From Pseudomonas sp. SCB32 (GTDB taxonomy: Bacteria; Pseudomonadota; Gammaproteobacteria; Pseudomonadales; Pseudomonadaceae), in assembly GCF_009189165.1 (NCBI RefSeq), contig NZ_CP045118.1:6076001-6140000 (forward strand): a stretch of DNA of 64,000 nt, in the 5' to 3' direction. Position numbers and translations under genes: made by a program. Under the pieces are notes generated by a model. It was not told the origin of the DNA and made no database searches. It worked only from the letters and a program-made list of their open reading frames with translations. Shown piece after piece: positions 44,567 through 54,091 of the stretch (its first letter is position 1; every line of letters starts with the position of its first letter).

Positions 44567-44629
44567 ATGCTGAATCAGCTCCGCAAGTTTCTCGACCATG
44601 GTAGGTATCGCCTGCATGGAGAAGAGTGA
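44567..44629 (+). pseudogene. Possible vgrG 5' fragment
   Basis: A 20-codon frame, MLNQLRKFLDHGRYRLHGEE, resembles the N-terminus of the VgrG encoded at 54092 (MLNEIRTFFDHSRHTV). It stops at once. It could be the remnant of an older vgrG copy upstream of the T6SS genes. The match is short. Confidence 0.3.
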
Positions 44630-44973
44630 CGTCGCCACCTGAAGGTTGTAGCTAGGGGGTGCGGCTGGTCGGAATCATTACTGCAAGAATCTGATTGTCT
44701 TGTAGGGAATTTCCCAAATTGCCTTGTATTTGAATTTCTCTATTGAGGAACTCAAGCGAGTTCGCAATCATTAAATCTGAAAGTGACGCGACCTATTGGG
44801 GTGGCTGGCTCCTATCATTTTCAGACAAAACCTATAGAGCGCTCCGTCGGTAATGGGATATTTGTCGGATGAAAGAGGTTGCAATTTGAGATATCTCGCG
44901 CGCATCGGCTGTGGTTGAGTATCGATGGCGGTGCGTGCTTGCATTAACAAAGGAATTGTAAGGCAGGATCACG

Positions 44974-45474
44974 ATGGCATCTGATAGTTTCCAGAATGAA
45001 GTGCCCAAGGCTCGGGTCAATATTAAACTTGACCTGCATACCGGCGGGGCGCAGAAGAAAGTCGAATTGCCGCTCAAGCTCATGGTCATGGGTGACTACA
45101 GCAACGGCAGCGAACAGCGCCCGCTGTCTGAGCGCAGCAAAGTCGATATCAACAAGAACAACTTCAACAGCGTCCTGGCCGAATTTCACCCGAGTGTGAA
45201 GCTGGCTGTAGCCAACACCCTGGCTGATGATGGCTCCGACGCCTCCGTCGAGCTGACCTTCCGCGACATGAAAGACTTCGAGCCCGAACAAGTGGCTCGG
45301 CAGATTCCTGAGCTGCGCGCCATGCTGGCCATGCGCAATCTGTTGCGCGACCTCAAGTCCAACCTGCTCGATAACGCCACCTTCCGCCGAGAGCTGGAGC
45401 GCATCCTCAAGGATGACGCCCTGAGCGACAAGCTGCGCGCCGAATTGGCCCAGTTGGCACCTCAAGACCGCTAA
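44974..45474 (+). CDS. tssB: T6SS contractile sheath small subunit TssB
   Basis: 166 aa, ImpB/VipA family. Starts MASDSFQNEVPKARVNIKLD. The conserved LPLKLMVMGDYS, RDMKDFEPEQVARQIPEL and MRNLLRDLKSNL blocks are all present. It pairs with TssC to form the cytoplasmic sheath that drives the Hcp tube. First gene of a plus-strand T6SS series; tssC follows 21 bp later. Confidence 0.95.
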   Translation: MASDSFQNEVPKARVNIKLDLHTGGAQKKVELPLKLMVMGDYSNGSEQRPLSERSKVDINKNNFNSVLAEFHPSVKLAVANTLADDGSDASVELTFRDMKDFEPEQVARQIPELRAMLAMRNLLRDLKSNLLDNATFRRELERILKDDALSDKLRAELAQLAPQDR

Positions 45475-45495
45475 TCAATTATCAAGGAGTGATTT

Positions 45496-47040
45496 ATGTC
45501 TGCGTCTGCGGAAGGAATTGTTGCGCACGCTGGAAGTGCTAGCGTTGTGGCTCACGAAGGCCAAGGTATTTATGCCAGCCTGTTCGACAAGATCAATCTC
45601 AGCCCGGTATCGCAACTGTCGGATATCGAGGTGTACCAGAATAGCGACGCGCTCTCCGAAGCCTCCGCTGATGAGCGTGTGACGGCGGCGGTCAGTGTTT
45701 TTCTGGGCTTGTTGAAGCAGTCTTCGCAGAAAGTTGAGCGCCTCGATAAGACTTTGCTAGATGAGCACATTGCTTCCTTGGACGCGCAAATCAGCCGCCA
45801 GTTGGATGCGGTCATGCACCACGAAGATTTCCAGCGCGTCGAATCGACTTGGCGCGGGGTCAAGTCACTCATTGATCAGACTGATTTTCGTCGCAACGTG
45901 CGTATCGAGCTGCTGGACATCAGCAAGGATCACTTGGTGCAGGATTTCGAGGATGCACCAGAGATATCGCAGAGCGGCTTGTACATCCACACCTACACCC
46001 AGGAATACGACACCCCCGGTGGCGAGCCGATCGCAGCGGCTATTTCCAACTACGAGTTCGGTCGTGGACCGCAGGATATTGCCCTGCTGCGCAACATCTC
46101 CAAGGTCGCGGCAGCAGCGCACATGCCCTTCATTGGCTCCGTCGGCCCGGCCTTCTTCGGCAAGGAGTCGATGGAGGAAGTGGCGGCCATCAAGGACATC
46201 GGCAACTACTTCGATCGTGCCGAATACCTGAAGTGGAAGTCTTTCCGTGACAGCGATGACTCCCGCTACATCGGCCTGACCATGCCCCGTGTATTGGGTC
46301 GCCTGCCCTACGGTCCGGACACCATTCCGGTGCGCAGCTTCAATTATGTCGAGAGCGTGAAGGGCCCGGACCACGACAAGTACCTGTGGACCAACGCGAC
46401 CTTCGCCTTCGCCGCCAACATGGTGAAGAGCTTCATCAACAATGGCTGGTGCGTGCAGATCCGCGGCCCGCAAGCTGGTGGTGCGGTGACCGACCTGCCG
46501 ATCCATCTCTACGATCTGGGCACCGGCAACCAGGTGAAGATCCCCTCCGAGGTGATGATTCCGGAAACCCGCGAGTTCGAGTTCGCCAACCTGGGCTTCA
46601 TCCCGCTGTCGTATTACAAAAACCGGGACTACGCCTGCTTTTTCAGTGCCAATAGCGCCCAGAAGCCCGCGCTCTACGAAACCGCCGATGCGACAGCCAA
46701 CAGCCGCATCAACGCGCGCCTGCCGTACATCTTCCTGCTCTCGCGTATCGCCCATTACCTGAAGCTGATCCAACGCGAAAACATTGGTACCACCAAGGAT
46801 CGCCGCGTCCTGGAGCTGGAGCTGAATAATTGGATTCGTGGGCTGGTGACCGAGATGACCGACCCCAGTGATGACCTGCAGGCCTCGCACCCGCTGCGTG
46901 ATGCCAAGGTCACGGTGGAAGACATCGAAGACAACCCAGGCTTCTTCCGCGTGAAGCTCTATGCCGTTCCCCACTTCCAGGTGGAAGGCATGGACGTGAA
47001 CCTGTCTCTGGTCTCGCAGATGCCCAAGGCCAAAGCCTAA
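45496..47040 (+). CDS. tssC: T6SS contractile sheath large subunit TssC
   Basis: 514 aa, ImpC/VipB family. Markers are VMHHEDFQRVESTWRGVKSL, FRRNVRIELLDISKDHLVQD, FIGSVGPAFFGKESM, the AANMVKSFINNGWCVQIRGP block and a C-terminal PGFFRVKLYAVPHFQVEGMD. It has AAGGAGTGATTT before the ATG. Full family length, no defects. Confidence 0.95.
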   Translation: MSASAEGIVAHAGSASVVAHEGQGIYASLFDKINLSPVSQLSDIEVYQNSDALSEASADERVTAAVSVFLGLLKQSSQKVERLDKTLLDEHIASLDAQISRQLDAVMHHEDFQRVESTWRGVKSLIDQTDFRRNVRIELLDISKDHLVQDFEDAPEISQSGLYIHTYTQEYDTPGGEPIAAAISNYEFGRGPQDIALLRNISKVAAAAHMPFIGSVGPAFFGKESMEEVAAIKDIGNYFDRAEYLKWKSFRDSDDSRYIGLTMPRVLGRLPYGPDTIPVRSFNYVESVKGPDHDKYLWTNATFAFAANMVKSFINNGWCVQIRGPQAGGAVTDLPIHLYDLGTGNQVKIPSEVMIPETREFEFANLGFIPLSYYKNRDYACFFSANSAQKPALYETADATANSRINARLPYIFLLSRIAHYLKLIQRENIGTTKDRRVLELELNNWIRGLVTEMTDPSDDLQASHPLRDAKVTVEDIEDNPGFFRVKLYAVPHFQVEGMDVNLSLVSQMPKAKA

Positions 47041-47061
47041 GCATTCACACGGAAGTCAGTC

Positions 47062-48417
47062 ATGAAGATCGACCGCCCCTTATGGGGGGCGGGGGCTTTG
47101 TTGTCCCCGCAGCAATTCCAGCAGCAGGCCCGGTGGGAAGCTTGGACCAACGAATGTCTAGCACGTATCGCGCGCGCCCACCCCTGGGGCGTGCAGGTCG
47201 CAGCGTTTGATCAGGATGCGCTCAGGCTCGGCAAACTCAAGGCCACGCACCTGCGTGTGCGGATGCCGGATGGCACGCTGATCGACAGTGATGCGTCCGA
47301 CCGACTACCGCCAGCGCTGGAGCTTGGTCGCTTGGCTGAGGAGGGAGTTTCTGCCGTCACCCTACTGGTGGCGTTGCCGCTCGAACATGCCAATGGCGAC
47401 AACTGTCTGCTTGATGAAGGCAAAGCCTCCAAACCTACGCGTTATCGCCGTGACTGGCGCGAAGTGCAGGACCTCTACGGCGATGAAACCCAATCCATTG
47501 CGGTGCTGGAGCATGTCCTGTCATTGCGCCTCGACAGCGACGAAAACGCAGAGTATCTGACTTGTCCGGTGGCGCGTGTAGTCCGCGACGTGCAGGGCAT
47601 CTGGACGCTGGATTCGCGGTTCGTTCCGCCGCTGCTGAGCTTCGATGCTCAGCCTCAGTTGCTCAGTCAGCTGGACAACCTGATGACCCAACTGGCTGCC
47701 AAGCGCAGTCGCTTGATGGGCATGCGCCGCGAAAGCAACCAACGCATGGCCGACTTCGCCGTGGCGGATGTCTCGCTGTTCTGGCTGCTCAACGCCCTGA
47801 ACAGCTACCAACCCGTATTGGCAGATCTGCTGGCCCACCCCGCAAGACATCCCGAGGTGGTGTACCTGGAACTGGTCAAGCTGGCGGGTAGCCTACTGAC
47901 CTTCTCCCTGGAACACGATATCGGTGCCATACCGGGATACCGGCATGAGCAGTTGGAAGCCGTCTTTCCGCCGCTGTTCACGCTGATCTCCATCCTGCTC
48001 GAGGCCAGCCTGCCGTCCCGCGTCATTGCGCTGGATCTCGAACATCCCAACGCCCACCGTTGGCAGGTGGCCTTGCACGATGGCCGACTGCGCGATGCCG
48101 AAGGCGTTGATTTCTACCTGTCGGTGCGCTCCAGCCTTCCCGCCGCCCAAGTGCAAAGTCAGTTCCCGCGCCTGTGCAAGGTCGGTTCTCCGGACGATGT
48201 TGATCATCTGGTCAACGTCGCCCTCGACGGCGTCCCCCTGGTGCCGCTCGGCCATGTACCGGCTGCGGTTCCTGTCCGCCTGGGCAACCTGTACTTCGCC
48301 TTCGACCTGAGCCATCCCAAGGCGCGCGACATGCTGGCTTCCGGCACCTGTGCCCTCTACGCTCCCGGCACGCTCGGGGACGTTCAGTTGGATCTGTTCG
48401 CGGTGCTGCGCTCATGA
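47062..48417 (+). CDS. tssK: T6SS baseplate protein TssK
   Basis: 451 aa, ImpJ/VasE family. It begins with the typical PLWGAGALLSPQQFQQQARW and contains the LIDSDASDRLPPALEL and FDAQPQLLSQLDNLMTQLA segments. TssK links the baseplate to the membrane complex through its C-terminal domain (GNLYFAFDLSHPKARDML). Its stop overlaps the tssL start (ATGA). Confidence 0.92.
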   Translation: MKIDRPLWGAGALLSPQQFQQQARWEAWTNECLARIARAHPWGVQVAAFDQDALRLGKLKATHLRVRMPDGTLIDSDASDRLPPALELGRLAEEGVSAVTLLVALPLEHANGDNCLLDEGKASKPTRYRRDWREVQDLYGDETQSIAVLEHVLSLRLDSDENAEYLTCPVARVVRDVQGIWTLDSRFVPPLLSFDAQPQLLSQLDNLMTQLAAKRSRLMGMRRESNQRMADFAVADVSLFWLLNALNSYQPVLADLLAHPARHPEVVYLELVKLAGSLLTFSLEHDIGAIPGYRHEQLEAVFPPLFTLISILLEASLPSRVIALDLEHPNAHRWQVALHDGRLRDAEGVDFYLSVRSSLPAAQVQSQFPRLCKVGSPDDVDHLVNVALDGVPLVPLGHVPAAVPVRLGNLYFAFDLSHPKARDMLASGTCALYAPGTLGDVQLDLFAVLRS

Positions 48418-49085
48418 GCAAGGTCTTTGGAAAGTCGCCGGTCGTGGATATCGATGCCCTGCTGCAGAACAGCTACCTGCTGGTCGTGGAGCTGCAACAA
48501 AAAGCCGTACCGAAAGATGGTGAAGAGCTGTGGAAGCATTGTGTGGTGCAGGTCGAGCAGTGCCGTAACAGCCTCATCGATGCCGGCGTCAGCCAACGTG
48601 CGGTCAACCAGATCTGCTACACGCAATGCGCCCTGCTCGATGAGACCGTGCTGCGTAATGCCTCGGAGCAGGCGCATGCGGTGTGGGCCGCAAAACCGCT
48701 GCAGGCGCACTTCTTCAGCCGCCACCAGGCCGGTGAGCAACTGTACGAGGACATGCGTGAGGCGCTGGCGGAGCCTGCTCCTGACCTGCGGGTGCTGACC
48801 TGTTACCACCGTGTGTTGATGCTGGGCTTTCTTGGACGCTACCGCTCTGCGAGCGCACCGGAGCGCGAGCAACTGCTCGCTGCCCTCAACGAGCATGTCG
48901 AACCTTTCGCTGCTGCGGGAGCGATGCCGGTGCTGGTAAGCGCCCCTGGCGGCAGCTGGCGTCGCTGGCTCAGCCGGCCCTGGCTACATCTGGCAACCGC
49001 TGCGGTACTGTTGGTCGGTCTTTGGTGGGTATTGCACCGAGTCCTTGGCGATACCGTCACGTCCCTGTTGTCGGGTCAGGTCTAG
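48414..49085 (+). CDS. tssL: T6SS membrane complex protein TssL (DotU-like)
   Basis: 223 aa. The cytoplasmic DotU domain includes NQICYTQCALLDETVLRN, FSRHQAGEQLYEDMREALAE and LGFLGRYR. It ends with one transmembrane segment, LHLATAAVLLVGLWWVLHRV, and a short periplasmic tail. There is no fused peptidoglycan-binding domain; the next gene supplies an OmpA domain instead. Overlaps tssK. Confidence 0.92.
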   Translation: MSKVFGKSPVVDIDALLQNSYLLVVELQQKAVPKDGEELWKHCVVQVEQCRNSLIDAGVSQRAVNQICYTQCALLDETVLRNASEQAHAVWAAKPLQAHFFSRHQAGEQLYEDMREALAEPAPDLRVLTCYHRVLMLGFLGRYRSASAPEREQLLAALNEHVEPFAAAGAMPVLVSAPGGSWRRWLSRPWLHLATAAVLLVGLWWVLHRVLGDTVTSLLSGQV

Positions 49086-49087
49086 CG

Positions 49088-50836
49088 ATGGCCACGTCGC
49101 TCAAAGGGACACGTGGCCTTTGGCTTTGGACAGGCCTGTTGGGTCTCGTGCTGGTACTGGCCATTCTGCCGCTGTCCCTGCGCGCACAAGTGCTGTGGGC
49201 ACTCGCGGTGCTCAGCTTGGTTGCCCTCGGCTGGCTCCTCAACAGCAGAGCCGCTGCTCGCCAACGCCAATCGCTGGTGTTGGCCAGCGACTGTGCCCTG
49301 CCGGCGGACGGCTACCGCCAACCGGTGGTGGCAGTCTGTGGTGATGGAATGCACTCGCTGTTTGGCGCCGCGCCCGAGGATCAACTGGTACTGCGGGTCA
49401 CTGAGCAGGGTTGCTACCTGCGTGTGCCGAGCCTGGACCGGCTGCCCACGATCATCGATGACGTGTTGGCCAATCGACCGCACTGGGCTGGCCAACTGGG
49501 CGTGTTCTACATCGTCAATCCTGCCGAGCAGACCGACAGTGCCCAACTGGCCGGCACCCTCCAGACGTTCCGGCATCAAGTCGCCCACATCCGCAGAAGT
49601 GGTGTGGCCTTGCCCATCCTGCTGGGCAGCTACCTGCCATCCACGCAGGAACACGGTAGTTGGTTCACCTGGGAGGCAGAACAACCGGGGATGACGGTGC
49701 GCGATGGCATCAGCCACCTGGCAGTAGGGCAATGGCAACAGCGTGCAGCGGATCTCGCCAGCCGCTCTGCGCGCCTGCGAGCTTGTGTGCAAATCGAGAG
49801 CCTGGGCCGCTGGCTGACCACCTCGGTACTGCCGCACCTGGTATCACGAGACTCTCGGGATGCCCCCTGTCCAGCGACGGCCTGCGCCATGGCTCTGGCC
49901 TCCGGTTCCACGGCAAGCACATCTGGCAATTTGTGGTCGCAATGGCTGCATGATCGAACAGCCCTTGAGCCAGCATCAGCATTGGGACAGGCATCGTTGC
50001 CGTTCCCCGATCCGCTGTTGAGCTTGCTGCCGCGCCAGACGGGTCTCACACCTGCTCGCCGAGCGGCGGTGCTCGGCCTTTGGCTGTTCGTCCTCGCCGC
50101 CGGCATCGCGCTGTGCAGTTCGGCCTGGCAGAACCGCACACTGTTGCGCCAGGTGAACGACGACCTGCGGCGCTATCAGGCAATTCCTGAGCCGACCACG
50201 CTTGAACAGCCTGAATATCAGTTGCGTGAGCAAGCGGTCACCCTCCTGCGCGGTGATGCCGCGACGCTGGACCGCTACTACCGAGAAGGCGAACCACTGT
50301 CATTGGGGCTGGGCCTGTACAGCGCAGAGCAAATCCGTCCGCCGATCCTGGCTGCGCTAGCTGCCCACCGAGTTCCGACGCCGAAACCAGTGCTGGCGAA
50401 AATCCCCGATCCGGTTCGCCTGGACAGCTTGTCGCTGTTCGCCAGCGGTAGCGCCGAACTCAAGCCCGGCTCGACCAAGGTACTGATCAATGCATTGGTG
50501 GACATCAAGGCCCAGCCGGGCTGGCTGATCGTCATCGCGGGGCATACCGACGCCACCGGTGATCCGCAGCGCAACCTGCTGTTATCGCGTGCTCGCGCCG
50601 GCGCCGTGCGCGACTGGATGCAACGCATGGGCGACATCCCTGACAGCTGTTTTGCCGTCCAGGGCTTTGGCGCCGACCAACCGCTCAGCAGTAACGACAC
50701 ACCGGAGGGGCGAGCAGCCAACCGCCGGGTCGACATCCGCCTGGTACCGGAGTCGGGGGCCTGTGCGCTTCCCTCTCAGGTATCCGGCGGCCAACCCCAG
50801 CCGCGGCAACGGCCAGCGGCGAGTTTTTATCTGTAG
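49088..50836 (+). CDS. T6SS-associated OmpA-domain membrane protein (TagL-like)
   Basis: 582 aa from ATG 49088 (MATSLKGTRGLWLW), 2 bp after tssL. Two N-terminal hydrophobic segments (TGLLGLVLVLAILPLSL, VLWALAVLSLVALGWLL) precede a large domain, and a third lies near residue 350 (VLGLWLFVLAAGIALCS). The C-terminal 130 residues are an OmpA/MotB peptidoglycan-binding domain (FASGSAELKPGSTKVLINAL, VIAGHTDATGDPQRNLLLSR, NRRVDIRLV). It probably anchors the TssL/TssM complex to the cell wall. Confidence 0.85.
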   Translation: MATSLKGTRGLWLWTGLLGLVLVLAILPLSLRAQVLWALAVLSLVALGWLLNSRAAARQRQSLVLASDCALPADGYRQPVVAVCGDGMHSLFGAAPEDQLVLRVTEQGCYLRVPSLDRLPTIIDDVLANRPHWAGQLGVFYIVNPAEQTDSAQLAGTLQTFRHQVAHIRRSGVALPILLGSYLPSTQEHGSWFTWEAEQPGMTVRDGISHLAVGQWQQRAADLASRSARLRACVQIESLGRWLTTSVLPHLVSRDSRDAPCPATACAMALASGSTASTSGNLWSQWLHDRTALEPASALGQASLPFPDPLLSLLPRQTGLTPARRAAVLGLWLFVLAAGIALCSSAWQNRTLLRQVNDDLRRYQAIPEPTTLEQPEYQLREQAVTLLRGDAATLDRYYREGEPLSLGLGLYSAEQIRPPILAALAAHRVPTPKPVLAKIPDPVRLDSLSLFASGSAELKPGSTKVLINALVDIKAQPGWLIVIAGHTDATGDPQRNLLLSRARAGAVRDWMQRMGDIPDSCFAVQGFGADQPLSSNDTPEGRAANRRVDIRLVPESGACALPSQVSGGQPQPRQRPAASFYL

Positions 50837-50848
50837 AAGGAACTTCAC

Positions 50849-51340
50849 ATGGCAATTCCCGTTTACCTGTGGCTCAAAGATGACGGCGGTGCGGACATCA
50901 AAGGTTCGGTCGACGTCCAGAAGCGCGAAGGCAGCGTTGAAGTGGTGGCGCAGGATCACAGCCTGTACATCCCCACCGATAACAACACGGGCAAGCTGAC
51001 CGGTACCCGCATCCACACGCCGTTCGTCTTCACCAAGGAAATCGATGCCTCCAGCCCCTACCTGTACAAGGCCGTGAGCTCGGGCCAGACCCTGAAAAGC
51101 GCCGAGTTCAAGTGGTACCGCATCGATGACGCCGGCCAGGAAGTCGAGTACTTCAACACCCTCCTGGAGAACGTCAAGGTCGTGAAAGTCGCGCCGAAAA
51201 TGCACGACGTGAAAGACCCGAGCAAAGAGAAGCACAACCACCTGGAACTGGTTGAGCTGCGCTACGAGAAGATCACCTGGACCTACAAGGACGGCAACAT
51301 CATCCACTCCGACGCCTGGAACGAGCGTCAGAGCGCGTAA
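50849..51340 (+). CDS. hcp: T6SS tube protein Hcp
   Basis: 163 aa, Hcp1 family: MAIPVYLWLKDDGGADIKGS, then YIPTDNNTGKLTGTRIHTPF, KEIDASSPYLYKAVSSGQTL and WYRIDDAGQEVEYFNTLLEN. It stacks as hexameric rings inside the TssBC sheath and can carry effectors. AGAAGGAACTTCAC precedes the ATG. A hairpin follows its stop. Confidence 0.95.
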   Translation: MAIPVYLWLKDDGGADIKGSVDVQKREGSVEVVAQDHSLYIPTDNNTGKLTGTRIHTPFVFTKEIDASSPYLYKAVSSGQTLKSAEFKWYRIDDAGQEVEYFNTLLENVKVVKVAPKMHDVKDPSKEKHNHLELVELRYEKITWTYKDGNIIHSDAWNERQSA

Positions 51341-51348
51341 TCGCGTCC

Positions 51349-51379
51349 CATCGACCGGCGGGACGCCTGCCGGTCGATG
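51349..51379 (+). repeat. Hairpin after hcp
   Basis: The stem CATCGACCGGC/GCCGGTCGATG lies within the 115-bp hcp-tssH gap. No T-run. It may protect the hcp mRNA 3' end and lower read-through into tssH. Confidence 0.5.
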
Positions 51380-51455
51380 TTCGCGCTGACCTATTTCCCG
51401 CCTTGCTGCCGAGCATGCATCGGAGCAAGACGAATGCCTCAGCAAGGATCGCCCC

Positions 51456-54089
51456 ATGGCCCAGCCCACCCACCTGCTTCGCCGCCTCAATCCCTATTGC
51501 GCCCAGGCCCTGAGTGCCGCCGCGTCGTTGTGCCAGACCCGTGCCCACGCCAGCATCAGCGTGGAACACTGGCTGCTCAAGTTGCTGGAGCAGGGGGAAG
51601 GCGACCTGACCCTAATCGCCCGTCGCTACGAATGGGATCTGGATGCGCTCTGGCAGGGCTTACTGGACCACCTCGATACGTTGCCGCGCAGTGTGCGCGA
51701 CAAACCTCGGTTGTCGCCCAAGCTCGAACAACTGATCAAGGACGCCTGGTTGATGGCCTCGTTGCAGGGCGATATCGAAACCTTGCGCTCGGCGCATCTG
51801 CTCAGCGCCCTGCGAGAAACGCCGCAACTGCTGGAGTGCGACGCCGCCTGGCCGTTACTCAGCGTCGGCGACACCCAAATCGAGCGCCTGCTCCCGGTGC
51901 TGGATGAACAGTCCCAGGAGCGCCACACAGTTCAGCAAGAAGCGGCCCTGGCTGAGGTACCACGCCCTTCGGCGACCAAGCCTGCCGCGAAAGCTGAAGC
52001 TAACACCGCGATCCTCGACAAATTCACCCAGGACGTCACCGCCAAAGCATGGGCGGGGGGTATCGACCCGGTCTTTGGCCGCGACAACGAAATCCGCCAA
52101 GTCATCGACATCCTCGGTCGCCGGCGCAAGAACAATCCCATCCTCGTCGGCGAGCCGGGCGTTGGAAAAACGGCGCTGGTTGAAGGCCTGGCCCTGCAGA
52201 TTGTCGGCGGCAACGTGCCGGACAGCCTCAAGCAAGTCAGTGTGCGCACCCTGGATCTCGGCCTGCTGCAAGCCGGTGCCGGCGTCAAAGGCGAGTTCGA
52301 ACAGCGCCTGAAGAATGTCATCGATGCCGTCCAGCAATCGCCCACGCCGATCCTGCTGTTCATTGACGAAGCCCACACCCTGATCGGCGCCGGTAACCAG
52401 GCCGGCGGCGCCGACGCGGCCAACCTGCTCAAGCCCGCCCTGGCTCGTGGCGAGTTGCGCACCATTGCCGCCACCACCTGGTCCGAATACAAACAGTACT
52501 TCGAGCGTGACGCCGCCCTGGAACGTCGCTTCCAAATGGTCAAAGTGGACGAGCCAGACGACGCCAGTGCCTGCCTCATGTTGCGCGGCCTGAAGGCTCG
52601 CTATGCCAGCCACCATGGCGTGCATATCCAGGACGCCGCCGTGCAGGCCGCCGTCACCCTGTCACGCCGCTACCTCACCGGGCGCCAACTGCCGGACAAG
52701 GCCGTTGACCTGCTCGACACCGCCAGCGCCCGCGTGCGCATGAGCCTGGATTGCGAGCCGCAGCCGCTGGTGCAACTCAAGGCGGAACAGCAAGCGCTGC
52801 TGCTCGAGCGCCAGGCCCTTGAAGAGGACGCCAGGCTCAGTGGCGCCATGGCGATTGATCGCTTGTCGGCTATCAGCCTGCGCGAGCACCAAGTGCAGGA
52901 AAGCCTCAAGCATCTGCAGCAGCAGTACCAGAAAGAACTGGCTCTAACCCGTGATCTGCTAGAGGCCCGGAATAGCACGCCGGAGACGTGTGCCGCCTTA
53001 CAGGAACGACTTTCCACGCTGCAGGGCGACCATCCACTGCTGTCGCTGGACGTTGACGCCCGTTGTGTGGCCGAAGTGATCGCTGACTGGACCGGCGTCC
53101 CCCTAGGCAGCCTGCTCAAGGACGAACAGACCAACCTCCTCGAGCTGGAACAGCAGCTCGGCCAGCGAGTCATCGGCCAGGACAGTGCCCTCGCCGACAT
53201 GGCGCAACGACTGCGTGCGGCCAAGACCGGCCTTACCTCAGAGAATGCCCCGCTGGGCGTCTTCCTGCTGGTGGGCACCAGCGGCGTCGGCAAGACCGAA
53301 ACCGCCTTGGCCCTGGCCGATTGCCTGTTCGGCGGTGAAAAGTCTCTGGTCACCATCAATCTCTCCGAGTACCAGGAAGCGCACACCGTCAGCCAGCTCA
53401 AGGGCTCGCCGCCGGGTTACGTCGGCTATGGCCAAGGCGGCGTGCTGACCGAGGCCGTCCGCCAACGCCCCTACAGCGTCGTCCTGCTCGACGAGGTGGA
53501 AAAGGCCCACCGTGACGTGCTCGACCTGTTCTACCAAGTCTTCGATCGCGGCTTCATGCGCGACGGTGAAGGGCGCGAGATCGACTTCCGCAACACCGTC
53601 ATCCTGATGACCTCCAACCTGGGTAGCGACCGCCTGCAAGCACTGCTGGATGAGCGCCCCGAGGCCACCGACAGCGACCTGCAAGAACTGCTGCGCCCGG
53701 TGCTGCGCGACCACTTCCAGCCCGCGCTGCTCGCACGCTTCCAGACTCTGATCTACCGGTCGCTGGATGCTGCCGCACTGAGCCGCATCGTCGCCATCAA
53801 GCTCGGCCAGGTCGCCAAGCGCCTGCAGCGCCACTACGGCATTACTTGTCGTATCGACAATGGCCTCAACCAGGTACTGGTCGATGCCTGCCTGCTGCCC
53901 GACAGCGGTGCCCGCAACATCGACAGCCTGCTCAACCAGCAAATCCTGCCGGTGCTCAGCCAGCAACTGCTGCAGCGCCAGGCCAACCAGCGCAAAGCCA
54001 AAGCCGTCACCCTCGGCTACAGCGCTGACGACGGCATCGCCCTGGAATTCAGCGAAGAGCCTTCGGCTCTTGAAAGCGCGGAGGTCTGA
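51456..54089 (+). CDS. tssH: T6SS ATPase TssH (ClpV)
   Basis: 877-aa AAA+ disaggregase that recycles contracted sheaths. It has an N-terminal Clp repeat domain (LNPYCAQALSAAASLCQTRA), a first nucleotide-binding domain with GEPGVGKT (about 231) and FIDEAHTLIGAG, a middle coiled-coil region, and a second domain with GTSGVGKT (about 608), SEYQEAHTVSQLKGSPPGYV and VVLLDEVEKAH. The start MAQPTHLLRRLNPYCA is standard for ClpV. vgrG follows after 2 bp. Confidence 0.95.
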   Translation: MAQPTHLLRRLNPYCAQALSAAASLCQTRAHASISVEHWLLKLLEQGEGDLTLIARRYEWDLDALWQGLLDHLDTLPRSVRDKPRLSPKLEQLIKDAWLMASLQGDIETLRSAHLLSALRETPQLLECDAAWPLLSVGDTQIERLLPVLDEQSQERHTVQQEAALAEVPRPSATKPAAKAEANTAILDKFTQDVTAKAWAGGIDPVFGRDNEIRQVIDILGRRRKNNPILVGEPGVGKTALVEGLALQIVGGNVPDSLKQVSVRTLDLGLLQAGAGVKGEFEQRLKNVIDAVQQSPTPILLFIDEAHTLIGAGNQAGGADAANLLKPALARGELRTIAATTWSEYKQYFERDAALERRFQMVKVDEPDDASACLMLRGLKARYASHHGVHIQDAAVQAAVTLSRRYLTGRQLPDKAVDLLDTASARVRMSLDCEPQPLVQLKAEQQALLLERQALEEDARLSGAMAIDRLSAISLREHQVQESLKHLQQQYQKELALTRDLLEARNSTPETCAALQERLSTLQGDHPLLSLDVDARCVAEVIADWTGVPLGSLLKDEQTNLLELEQQLGQRVIGQDSALADMAQRLRAAKTGLTSENAPLGVFLLVGTSGVGKTETALALADCLFGGEKSLVTINLSEYQEAHTVSQLKGSPPGYVGYGQGGVLTEAVRQRPYSVVLLDEVEKAHRDVLDLFYQVFDRGFMRDGEGREIDFRNTVILMTSNLGSDRLQALLDERPEATDSDLQELLRPVLRDHFQPALLARFQTLIYRSLDAAALSRIVAIKLGQVAKRLQRHYGITCRIDNGLNQVLVDACLLPDSGARNIDSLLNQQILPVLSQQLLQRQANQRKAKAVTLGYSADDGIALEFSEEPSALESAEV

Positions 54090-54091
54090 CC

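Larger units (their letters stand above)
43980..44973. other. About 1 kb of noncoding DNA ahead of the T6SS cluster
   Basis: It contains one strong plus-strand terminator (44363-44411), a possible vgrG 5' fragment (44567-44629), and an AT-richer 270 bp before tssB that must hold the T6SS promoter. No sigma-54 site with correct GG-N10-GC spacing was found. Confidence 0.5.

Noticed and set aside
44925..44950. A sigma-54-like site ahead of tssB (GGCGGTGCGTGCTTGC)
   Set aside because: The GG to GC spacing is 9 or 12 nt, not the required 10, so it fails the consensus.
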